From assembly GCA_024692905.1 (NCBI GenBank), contig JAILLY010000066.1:66912-117984 (forward strand): a DNA stretch of 51,073 nt. The letters are read 5' to 3'. Both the position numbers and the translations under genes were made by a program. The notes beneath the pieces are model-generated. The model was not told the DNA's origin and searched no databases. It saw only the letters and a list, made by a program, of their open reading frames with translations. The DNA is from Lachnospiraceae bacterium (GTDB lineage Bacteria; Bacillota; Clostridia; Lachnospirales; Lachnospiraceae). This document shows, piece by piece, positions 26,857-34,324 of this stretch (the first letter of the stretch is position 1; each line of letters opens with the position of its first letter).

Positions 26857-29448
26857 TCACTTCCTGTTTTTGTTTCTTTTTTTATTGCGTTTCTTCTTTC
26901 TGCTGCTTACATACCCGGCAGGACGCTTACCATCTTTTTCATCTTTAACCGGGCCGGGAACTGCAGCTTCATTATCATCCTGCACCACGGCATCTTCTCC
27001 GGCGGTGCTTATTTCTTCCGTCGCTTCATCTTCCGTTTCGGCGTCCGTACAGTCTCCTGCTTCGATATCTTCCAACCCTCCGGCATCTTCTCCGGCGGTG
27101 CTGCTTTCCTCTGTTCCTTCATCTCCGGCTTCGGTACCGGTACTGTCTTCGGTTATCACTTCTTCCCGAGTCGCGGCTGTTTCTGCGCTTTCGCCCTCCG
27201 CTTCAGATTTTTCTTCCGTTCCGCCATCATCATGTGCCACGGCATCTTCTCCGGCAACGCTGCTTTCCTCTGTTACTTCATCTCCGGCTCCGGTACCGGC
27301 ACTGTCTTCGGTTATCACTTCTTCCCGAGTCGCGGCTGTTTCTGCGCTTTCGCCCTCCGCTTCAGGTTTTTCTTCGGGCCCGCTCACGGTACGTTCCGTA
27401 TCCGGGACACGTTCCGCCCTGTCCGGCTCATATTCCCTGCAGTATGCGTCAAGTGCTTCACGGGCATACCCGGTTTCCGCAAGATATCCGTATTTCTCCG
27501 AAAAGATGATCACTCCTACCCTGCACTTATCACCTGCCCTGCGCTTAAGCCTTAAGTGTATCTCTTTGGTAAGGCTGTTTAAGACCTCATCGTATTTATC
27601 CCACTCCTTAAGCAGTTCAAGTGCACTGTCCGTGTTGATGCATCCATGCAGTTTCCTGACCTTCTGCGCATCGGCGCCGCTCATTGCAAGATGGGTGCAT
27701 AATATATCCATCCTTCCGTCAGCGACTCTTGAATGCGTGTTCATGATACCCGCGGCCAGCTTGATAAGCTTTCCCAAATTACCCACAAGCAGCATGTGAC
27801 CGATATCATAGGACAAAGCCATGTCAATGGCATCTCCGATAAAGTTGCTGCATTTTACGGCATTTGATGCGTCGATCCCGAGCTTATCCTTCACATATCC
27901 GAGTCCATACTGTCCCGGCGTTACGAGAAGAGCCTTATGTCCCTGCGATGACTTCTGCCTGATAAGTGCCTCTATAGTATCAACGATCGCCTTGTCGCTC
28001 ATGGGTTCAAGTATGCCGCTCGTCCCCAGTATCGAGATCCCGCCTTCTATACCAAGATCGGGATTGAAGGTCTTTCGTGCGAGCAGGGCGCCATCCTTGA
28101 CGGATACGGTTACAAGTATGCCACCGTCATATCCGTTCATGCTCCTGACGGTGTCCACGGCTTCATATATCATGCTTCGGGGTACCTTATTTATCGCCGG
28201 ATATCCTACCGGTATCTCAAGTCCTGTTCCGGTAACTGTCCCGACTCCTTCACCGCCCGCTATGAACACCCCCGGGTGTGTTTCATCCCCGAAAACTCCG
28301 TAAGGAATATCGTCATTAGTTATGTCAACCTTTCGCGTATGTACGCTTACAGTTGCGCCGTTGGTTACATCCGGGTCATCTCCGCTGTCTTTAATGACCG
28401 AATATCCGGTTTCATCCTGTCCGGATTCGGCGAGCTTTATGTTAACCTCGACGCTGTTGCCCGAAGGTGTGACTATCTTTACCGAATCAAGTTCCTTTCC
28501 TGTGATCAGGAGCGTTGCCGCGCCGTATGCCGCAGCAGCCGCGCAGGTCCCTGTCGTGATCCCCTTACGCATGAGCCTGCCGTTCCTTGCAACAACATCC
28601 GTATCTTCCCGATCTGCAGACGGCCGGGCGGGTACATCCGGCTTAATAAGATCATGGCCGAGGAATTCCTCATATGACTCTTCATCTATATCAAAAAGAG
28701 TACACAGATAATCGGGTGTAAGGACTTCATCGGGAGTGCCTATCCTGTCTACTTCTCCCCCTCCTAAGCATATGACCCTGTCGGATATCTGCCTTGCAAA
28801 ATCGATCTCATGCATGGACATGATGATCGCCGTTCCCTTCTCTCGGGCAAGTTTCTTAAGCACCTGAAGGAGTTCTATCTTATACTTGATATCAAGAAAC
28901 GATGTAGGTTCATCAAGAACTATGAGTTCGGGTTCCTGGGCGATACATCTTGCAAGCAGCACGCGCTGCTTCTGTCCGTCTGAGAGACTGTTAAAATCAA
29001 CATCGGCGAGTTTTCTGGCCCTGACCATTCTCAACGCACTGTATACAACGCTCCTGTCATCATCGGAAAGCAGACCCAGACTTCCCGTATAAGGATATCT
29101 TGCGGTCGCAACAACATCAAAACACGTCATAAGTTCGGTCTTAACGCGATCGGTCATCAATACGGAAACACGCTTCGCAAAATCCGCCCGCCTCATCCTG
29201 TTCATATTGATCCCGTCTATATATACCGACCCCCTGACCGGCTTAAGCTGTCCGATGATGCTCTTTAATACAGTCGATTTACCGCTGCCGTTGGGACCGA
29301 TAAGGGTGACTGTCTCGCCGCGTTCCACCGTTATCTCCACACCGCCTACAATGATCTTCCTTCCGTATCCCGCAGCCATGTTCCTTGTATTAAGATACGG
29401 GTATATATTTGCCTTCTTTTTCTTTTGCCTCATATTCTTTCCCATCAT
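26857..29448 (-). CDS. cbiD: Fusion: BtuD/FepC-type ABC ATPase + CbiD cobalt-precorrin-5B methyltransferase + acidic repeat tail
   Basis: 863 aa with the start at the ATG pair near 29448, 8 bp after the permease gene; a longer reading would run back into the permease and is unlikely. Residues ~20-275: ABC ATPase with Walker A GPNGSGKS (51-58), signature LSDGQ (155-159), Walker B LIVLDEP (175-181) and the SMHE switch region. Residues 293-~665: CbiD, starting RKGITTGTCAAAAAYGAA, with VTPGQYGLGYVKD and the C-terminal FSEKYGYLAETG; it methylates C1 of cobalt-precorrin-5B. Residues ~690-850: Glu/Ala/Thr-rich repeats, then a very basic end (SSRKKKRNKKRNKNRK). It lies between btuC-like and cbiF genes, so the fusion joins uptake and synthesis. 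No internal start that would separate the two domains is evident by eye. Confidence 0.9.
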   Translation of the reverse strand: MMGKNMRQKKKKANIYPYLNTRNMAAGYGRKIIVGGVEITVERGETVTLIGPNGSGKSTVLKSIIGQLKPVRGSVYIDGINMNRMRRADFAKRVSVLMTDRVKTELMTCFDVVATARYPYTGSLGLLSDDDRSVVYSALRMVRARKLADVDFNSLSDGQKQRVLLARCIAQEPELIVLDEPTSFLDIKYKIELLQVLKKLAREKGTAIIMSMHEIDFARQISDRVICLGGGEVDRIGTPDEVLTPDYLCTLFDIDEESYEEFLGHDLIKPDVPARPSADREDTDVVARNGRLMRKGITTGTCAAAAAYGAATLLITGKELDSVKIVTPSGNSVEVNIKLAESGQDETGYSVIKDSGDDPDVTNGATVSVHTRKVDITNDDIPYGVFGDETHPGVFIAGGEGVGTVTGTGLEIPVGYPAINKVPRSMIYEAVDTVRSMNGYDGGILVTVSVKDGALLARKTFNPDLGIEGGISILGTSGILEPMSDKAIVDTIEALIRQKSSQGHKALLVTPGQYGLGYVKDKLGIDASNAVKCSNFIGDAIDMALSYDIGHMLLVGNLGKLIKLAAGIMNTHSRVADGRMDILCTHLAMSGADAQKVRKLHGCINTDSALELLKEWDKYDEVLNSLTKEIHLRLKRRAGDKCRVGVIIFSEKYGYLAETGYAREALDAYCREYEPDRAERVPDTERTVSGPEEKPEAEGESAETAATREEVITEDSAGTGAGDEVTEESSVAGEDAVAHDDGGTEEKSEAEGESAETAATREEVITEDSTGTEAGDEGTEESSTAGEDAGGLEDIEAGDCTDAETEDEATEEISTAGEDAVVQDDNEAAVPGPVKDEKDGKRPAGYVSSRKKKRNKKRNKNRK
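26988..27398 (-). repeat. In-frame tandem repeats encoding the acidic tail of the ATPase-CbiD fusion
   Basis: Two nearly identical 159 bp units begin at 27081 and 27240 on the plus-strand reading, each 53 codons, encoding blocks such as EGESAETAATREEVITEDS and EESS(V/T)AGEDA. A third, shorter, degenerate unit begins at 26988 (31 codons from the next). All are in frame and keep the acidic composition. Few differences between the two full units indicate recent duplication; repeat number is likely to vary between strains (inference). Confidence 0.85.
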
Positions 29449-29456
29449 TTCAGAAA

Positions 29457-30482
29457 TTACAGTTTCTCTTCCCTTCCCCTTTTCAGCAATACAGCAAGGA
29501 CTACCGGAGCGCCAAAGACCGCGGTCACCGTGCTTATTGATAACTCTGTCGGCGCAAAAACCGTCCTTGCTATAAGATCGCATGCAAGGCAGAACACTGC
29601 CCCTCCCATAAAGCATCCGGGGATGAGCACAAGCGGTTTTGATGACTTAAATACAGTCTTTACAAGATGCGGAACCGCAACCCCGACAAATGAGACCGGT
29701 CCCGCAAAAGCAGTCACCGTCGCGGCAAGCACGCTCGAGATAAGGATCAGTCCGATGCGCAGCAGTTTAAGGTTCACTCCGACATTCTGGGCATAGACAT
29801 CACCCATCTGATAGGCCGACATCGGTTTGGAAAGAAGGAATGCGGCTATCAGCATCAATATGACCGTGACGGACATGACCTTAACATGATCCCATCCCGT
29901 ACCGGAAAAACTTCCCAAAGACCATCCGTGAAGGTTTACTATATTGGAATCGTCAGCAAATGTGATCACAAAATCAGTTACGGCCGAGCAGATATAACCT
30001 ATCATAACTCCGCATATTATAAGGACCGACATGCGTTTTATCCTGTTTGAGATAATAATGACAAGGACCATGGACATCATCGCACCGAGAAATGCGGCTG
30101 CGATCATGAAGAACGATCCCATCGAAAAGCCAATGCTCAGTGAAGCAACCATGACAAGTGAGACCGTGAGTTTGGCCCCCGAAGATATTCCGAGTATGAA
30201 CGGTCCCGCTATGGGATTACGGAAAAAAGTCTGCAGCAGGAATCCCGCAACCGACAACGCACCTCCAAGAAGAAGCGCGGCAAGCGCTCTGGGAAGACGT
30301 ATCTCCTTTATTATCCTCGAATTGACGCTGCCCTTTGAGGTACCTGTCATCACCGACAGCGCATCACCCGCAGGGATCCTGACGCTCCCGATACAGACAT
30401 TGAGCAGAACAAGGAGTATCACGAAAAACACAAGAACTCCGAATACCCCCACGTAATTTCTGTCCTTCAGATTGATCCTCAA
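29457..30482 (-). CDS. FecCD/BtuC-type ABC transporter permease
   Basis: 341 aa, about ten membrane helices, family-typical length. Landmarks: RLPRALAALLLGGALSVAGF, NPIAGPFILGISSGA, and the C-terminal FAGPVSFVGVAVPHLVK, which is the EAA-like loop contacting the ATPase. It would form the channel for a corrinoid, heme or siderophore substrate; cobalamin genes on both sides favour a corrinoid. Start is TTG (AGAGGTG upstream), since no Met exists near this point; 12 bp separate it from the substrate-binding protein gene and 8 bp from the ATPase-CbiD gene. Confidence 0.92.
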   Translation of the reverse strand: MRINLKDRNYVGVFGVLVFFVILLVLLNVCIGSVRIPAGDALSVMTGTSKGSVNSRIIKEIRLPRALAALLLGGALSVAGFLLQTFFRNPIAGPFILGISSGAKLTVSLVMVASLSIGFSMGSFFMIAAAFLGAMMSMVLVIIISNRIKRMSVLIICGVMIGYICSAVTDFVITFADDSNIVNLHGWSLGSFSGTGWDHVKVMSVTVILMLIAAFLLSKPMSAYQMGDVYAQNVGVNLKLLRIGLILISSVLAATVTAFAGPVSFVGVAVPHLVKTVFKSSKPLVLIPGCFMGGAVFCLACDLIARTVFAPTELSISTVTAVFGAPVVLAVLLKRGREEKL

Positions 30483-30494
30483 TTCCTACACCTC

Positions 30495-32252
30495 TCATTC
30501 AACTTTATGAAGAAAAACGAGCGCATCTTCGGATCCGTCCTCACCCGAGAAAATAAGGTTAAGATCAAGGATCAGTTCCGGAATGCTCATCGTCTTCTGA
30601 TACAGATCGTCATCCGTTGTGTATACCCTGCCGTTCTTTACGGCCTTAAAATCGGCAAAGAGCTTATCTTTGGCGATAAGTTCGTCAATACTTCCGATCG
30701 CATCATCCACGGTTCCGTTATATATAAGTATATCAGCATCCGTTGCTTCTGCATAGAAGGCTTCCATCTGCATATTCACGGTCGAGAGTGCATTCTCATT
30801 ATCGTCATCTGTTCCTTCCGGTATATACTTACCGCCCGCCATGCTTATCATCCGGCTTATATAGTCATTACTCTTTCTGACGTTAACCGCTCCGTTTGAC
30901 GTCACGTAGAAAAAAGCAACCCGCGGCATATCTCCGGAAGAGACCGTATTTGCATCTATCACGGGTTTGGCTTCCTTAAGCTTCTCTTCAAATACATCTT
31001 CAGCCGTATCAAACCTTCCCTCGATAACACCGTACAGTTTTATCCATTCCATGCGCCCGAGCGGATGCGGTTCGTAGCTTGATACATCCACGATGACCGG
31101 GATGCCGAGAGCATTCAGTTTCTCTATGACCTCCGGTTTATGGTATACCATGGTGTTTTCCACGGCAAGGTCACAGCTGCCCGAAAGAAGAAGCTCATAA
31201 TCCGGCGCGCTGTATTTACCGGCATATTTAAGTGTTCCTCCATCCATTGCCTTTACTGCTTCATCCACGTACCAGTCCTTCTTATCAAGGCCGCAGAAGG
31301 CTATATCCGAAAGGTTTGCATCCAAAGATGCAGCTATATCCATAGCAGAGGAAGAAACGAGATAAATATCATCAAATGGTTTACATAATACTGAAACCTT
31401 TGTCTGCTCTCCTGTTTCATCACCTCTTAATCTTTCCGCCTCCTCATCATCTTCATATACTGTCTCCGAATAAGTACCCGTACTCACATCCTTCGCCGTT
31501 ATCCCTTCCGGAACGATCAGATGATCCCCGCTGCCTTCGATATGCACGAACACAAATCCTTCATCCGAAAACGCAGCCGAAAACATCTTCGCATAACTTC
31601 TTTTCACGGTCTTATCAAACTCAATGAACTCCCCGTCAGGACCTGTGATATTAAGCGGTATCAGGGTTCCTTCGTTATCCCGCGCGGTAATGACTTCTTC
31701 AAGATAAGCTATCCCGCCGTTCGAAGAGTCCGTTTTAACGGACACATCTTCCGCATCTTCATCATGCCGGGTTTCTCCGGTTATCACGGACCAGTCAAAC
31801 TTCAGTGTATACCCGATCTCGTGGGGCTTGCTCATTGCCGTCGTGTCAGCGATGACATCAATATCGTCTTCCATGGACCCTGCCGGGATCTCAAAGACCG
31901 AATGTCCCTCCACTGCCCTGTCTCCTTCAAGAGGGAGGTATCTTATCCCGTCAACGTTCATATAGTCATAATGATCGCTGCTGAAGACGATCGTGACTTT
32001 TGCTTCCCCGTTACTGACCGTGACCCGGGCAGGCGATGCGACGGAAGCCTTACCGGTGCCGCCTGTAAGCTCCACAGGCACCTCATACTCACCGTCACTT
32101 ATCACGGTATCTTCCTCATGTTCCGTGACCGTATCACCTTTAACGTAAGAGCTGTTTATCTGAGTTCCCTGATATCCCGTGCAGCCTAAGACTCCGGAAA
32201 CAATTATCAGTATAAAAATGATCAAGCCGTATATGCGGCATCTTCTTCCCAT
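30495..32252 (-). CDS. Lipoprotein substrate-binding protein with extra beta domain (BtuF/FhuD-like)
   Basis: 585 aa. The start ATG at 32252 has AAGGAAGG 7 nt before it. Signal peptide with lipobox (VSGVLGC) anchors it outside the membrane. Residues ~45-190 form a beta-rich domain (DGEYEVPVEL, VTVSNGEAKVTIVFSS, YDYMNVDGIRYLPLEG, TAMSKPHEIGYTLKF) resembling surface domains of the NEAT type found with heme/iron uptake; that assignment is tentative. The C-terminal ~320 residues are a TroA/BtuF-like binding fold (ALGIPVIVDVSSYEPHPLGRMEW, quoted in part; DADILIYNG; AVKNGRVYTTDDD). It is larger than usual BtuF (~270 aa). It lies 2 bp after the sensor kinase gene. Substrate most likely corrinoid by context, but heme is possible. 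Confidence 0.85.
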   Translation of the reverse strand: MGRRCRIYGLIIFILIIVSGVLGCTGYQGTQINSSYVKGDTVTEHEEDTVISDGEYEVPVELTGGTGKASVASPARVTVSNGEAKVTIVFSSDHYDYMNVDGIRYLPLEGDRAVEGHSVFEIPAGSMEDDIDVIADTTAMSKPHEIGYTLKFDWSVITGETRHDEDAEDVSVKTDSSNGGIAYLEEVITARDNEGTLIPLNITGPDGEFIEFDKTVKRSYAKMFSAAFSDEGFVFVHIEGSGDHLIVPEGITAKDVSTGTYSETVYEDDEEAERLRGDETGEQTKVSVLCKPFDDIYLVSSSAMDIAASLDANLSDIAFCGLDKKDWYVDEAVKAMDGGTLKYAGKYSAPDYELLLSGSCDLAVENTMVYHKPEVIEKLNALGIPVIVDVSSYEPHPLGRMEWIKLYGVIEGRFDTAEDVFEEKLKEAKPVIDANTVSSGDMPRVAFFYVTSNGAVNVRKSNDYISRMISMAGGKYIPEGTDDDNENALSTVNMQMEAFYAEATDADILIYNGTVDDAIGSIDELIAKDKLFADFKAVKNGRVYTTDDDLYQKTMSIPELILDLNLIFSGEDGSEDALVFLHKVE

Positions 32253-32254
32253 CT

Positions 32255-33574
32255 TCAAACCTTCCTTACCAACAGGTCCACGACAAAACCGTTATCATTA
32301 TAATACTCAAGCCCGCCGCCCTGCTTCTCCATATACCATTTTGCCAGATACAGGCCAAGCCCGTAGCCGGTCCTGCCTTCCGTATTCTTTCCCCTGAAAT
32401 ATTTACCGGCGATGAGCGGCAGATCCTCCTCTGGAACACCGGGCCCCTGATCCCTTATGGTTATCCTTATAAACCTGACGCTGTTTCCGTCAGGAAGGCT
32501 TATATCCCGGGTTTCTCCGAAGCTGACCCTAACATCGGTTCCCGCATATTTATAGGAATTCCCCACGATATTGTCTATTACCTGCTCCATCCTTAACTTG
32601 TCCATATATACAAGACACCGTGGGATATCATTCATGGTTATGATCCTTCCGTAGGTGGTAAGTGATTTAAAATACTCCTCTATCACCTCCGTATTGCAGG
32701 GCTCTGCATTTACCTCTATCCTGTCAAGTTCCTCAAGGGTAACATGCATAACGTTGCTCATAAGCGCGCTTATGGTATCAGCCTTCTGTGAGATCGCTCC
32801 CACTTTAACAAGGGTATCTTCTATCTCACTTTCCTCGTCCTTTCGTCCGGGCTTCCCCTTTATCGTCTCAAGCCTGCGCCTGTTCTTGACTTCAAGCACC
32901 TCACATGCAGCCTTTATGACGGCAACGGGAGTCTTTATATCATGGCTTAAAGCCGTTATCATTTCCTTCCTCGCTATCTCGGCCTCCATTTCACGTTTCT
33001 TTGATGCCTTAAGTTCCTCTCTCATGAGATCGAAGGCTTCGGTGAAATTTCCGAACAGGTTGCTCCGGCGCATCGGAAGTTCAATATCCAGATTACCTTT
33101 TGCCACTTCGCCGGAAAAACTCTCCATCTCATGCACCGGCCTGACAACAGATAAATACAATATGACCAATAACAAATAGCCGCATATAAGTACTGCTCCC
33201 CACAGTATCATCGCGGCGCGGAAAAAATCATTCTTCTGTTTTATATAATCGTCTTCCACATCCGTCCATGCCACCTTGCCCAGATATTCACCCTCCGGTG
33301 CAAAGTCAAGCACGAACGCATTACTGCTGTACAGTTCCGACAGTTCCGGTGCATCAAGTCTCTTTGAAAGGACCAAAACACACCCGTATTTATCCTCGAT
33401 ATCATCTTCACTCATCCCTGCCGAATAGTCTTCGCATATCATGTAAAGCATATCGTTGTAACTCACTATATCGCGCTTGATAAATGAATTACGTTTATTG
33501 ATACCGATGAACATGTATAATGCAGCAAGCATGACCAGAGTAAAGACAAATGCCAATCTGTTAAGCTGCTTCAT
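32255..33574 (-). CDS. Sensor histidine kinase (OmpR-partner type)
   Basis: 439 aa. Two helices (5-24 and 119-143) flank an extracytoplasmic sensor domain of ~90 residues; HAMP follows (144-195), then HisKA with SHDIKTPVAVIKA (His211), and an ATPase domain with NIVGNSYKYAG (N box), RDQGPGVPEEDL and GYGLGLYLAKWYM. It overlaps the response regulator gene by 4 bp and stops 2 bp before the substrate-binding protein gene. Its likely role is to control the exporter upstream, as for MacAB/Bce-like modules in Firmicutes. The loop is too long for the intramembrane-sensing kinase class. Confidence 0.9.
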   Translation of the reverse strand: MKQLNRLAFVFTLVMLAALYMFIGINKRNSFIKRDIVSYNDMLYMICEDYSAGMSEDDIEDKYGCVLVLSKRLDAPELSELYSSNAFVLDFAPEGEYLGKVAWTDVEDDYIKQKNDFFRAAMILWGAVLICGYLLLVILYLSVVRPVHEMESFSGEVAKGNLDIELPMRRSNLFGNFTEAFDLMREELKASKKREMEAEIARKEMITALSHDIKTPVAVIKAACEVLEVKNRRRLETIKGKPGRKDEESEIEDTLVKVGAISQKADTISALMSNVMHVTLEELDRIEVNAEPCNTEVIEEYFKSLTTYGRIITMNDIPRCLVYMDKLRMEQVIDNIVGNSYKYAGTDVRVSFGETRDISLPDGNSVRFIRITIRDQGPGVPEEDLPLIAGKYFRGKNTEGRTGYGLGLYLAKWYMEKQGGGLEYYNDNGFVVDLLVRKV

Positions 33575-34275
33575 ATTTCCAGATAATATCCCGTTCCCCA
33601 GACGGTCTTTATGAGTACAGGCTCATTCGGGTCTGCCTCAAGTTTCTCGCGCAGTTTCCTTATATGCACGTTGAGCGTGCTGTCGGAAAAGAAACTGTCG
33701 CCCCATACTTCATCAAACAGGACCTCTTTTTTTACTATGGTGTTCTTATGCCGGTATAAACAGTCAAGCAATGCGTACTCCTTGGCTTTAAGTGGGATCC
33801 GCTCTCCCTTCAGAACTGCAGACATCGTAGCCGGATCAAGGGTGAGCATATCCTGCATGCTGTCTGCACTGTTTTCCTGCCCTTCATCTGCGTAAACGGC
33901 ATCTTTCATCTGCCCGATCCTTTTAAGATTGACCTTGACCTTGGCCAAAAGCACCGAGAGACTGTAAGGCTTCTTTACGTAATCATCACCGCCGATACTG
34001 AGTGCGATAAGTACATCGTCGTCACTCTGCCTTGCACTTATGAAAAGGATCGGAAGCTGCATATCCTCCCTTAATCTCTTGCAGACATCAAAGCCGGAAC
34101 CGTCGCCCAAGTTAATGTCAAGCAGTATGAGATCGGCCGTGTTATCCTTAAAAAAATCAAAACACTCCCCGGCGCTGCAGACATATTCGGTCGAAACTTC
34201 AAACATCCTGAAGTATTCGGCAGTCATCTTCGCAAGTTCTTCTTCATCATCGACAATAAGACAGTTATAGTGCAT
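33571..34275 (-). CDS. OmpR-family response regulator
   Basis: 234 aa. Receiver domain with DDEEE (9-13), phosphoacceptor Asp53 (LILLDINLGDGSG), Ser80 and Lys102, followed by a winged-helix DNA-binding domain ending in RKLREKLEADPNEPVLIKTVWGTGYYL, quoted in part as IKTVWGTGYYL. Translation couples to the kinase by ATGA overlap. GGGAGG precedes the ATG, and an extended -10 sequence is 23-28 bp upstream of the ATG. It likely binds the 11 bp direct repeats ahead of the exporter genes at 39016-39048 (inference from the usual tandem-site preference of OmpR regulators). Confidence 0.92.
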   Translation of the reverse strand: MHYNCLIVDDEEELAKMTAEYFRMFEVSTEYVCSAGECFDFFKDNTADLILLDINLGDGSGFDVCKRLREDMQLPILFISARQSDDDVLIALSIGGDDYVKKPYSLSVLLAKVKVNLKRIGQMKDAVYADEGQENSADSMQDMLTLDPATMSAVLKGERIPLKAKEYALLDCLYRHKNTIVKKEVLFDEVWGDSFFSDSTLNVHIRKLREKLEADPNEPVLIKTVWGTGYYLEI

Positions 34276-34297
34276 CGCGGTCCTCCCAACGATGATA

Positions 34298-34303
34298 ATT
34301 ATA
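34298..34303 (-). promoter_or_regulatory. Candidate extended -10 element for the regulator/kinase genes
   Basis: In the 49 bp gap before the response regulator, the minus strand reads TATGATATAATTATC: a perfect TATAAT preceded by TG one base before it (extended -10). No good -35 is seen. It would give a leader of about 15 nt and a GGGAGG site. It implies that regulator, kinase and perhaps the downstream uptake/cobalamin genes can be transcribed independently of the exporter promoter. Confidence 0.5.
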
Positions 34304-34324
34304 TCATAAAGATACGTCTTTTGC

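Noticed and set aside
26988..27398. Regular repeats as a CRISPR array
   Set aside because: Units are 159 bp and contiguous, in frame within a gene, with no spacers or cas genes.
26740..27799. Long plus-strand open frames opposite the fusion gene tail
   Set aside because: They are antisense to the acidic repeats, are Ser/Pro/Phe-rich low complexity, and lack a ribosome binding site; the minus strand has a clear domain-bearing gene.
29449..29616. Extra 56 N-terminal residues on the ATPase-CbiD fusion
   Set aside because: They lie inside the permease gene in another frame, lack any ABC similarity and have no ribosome site.
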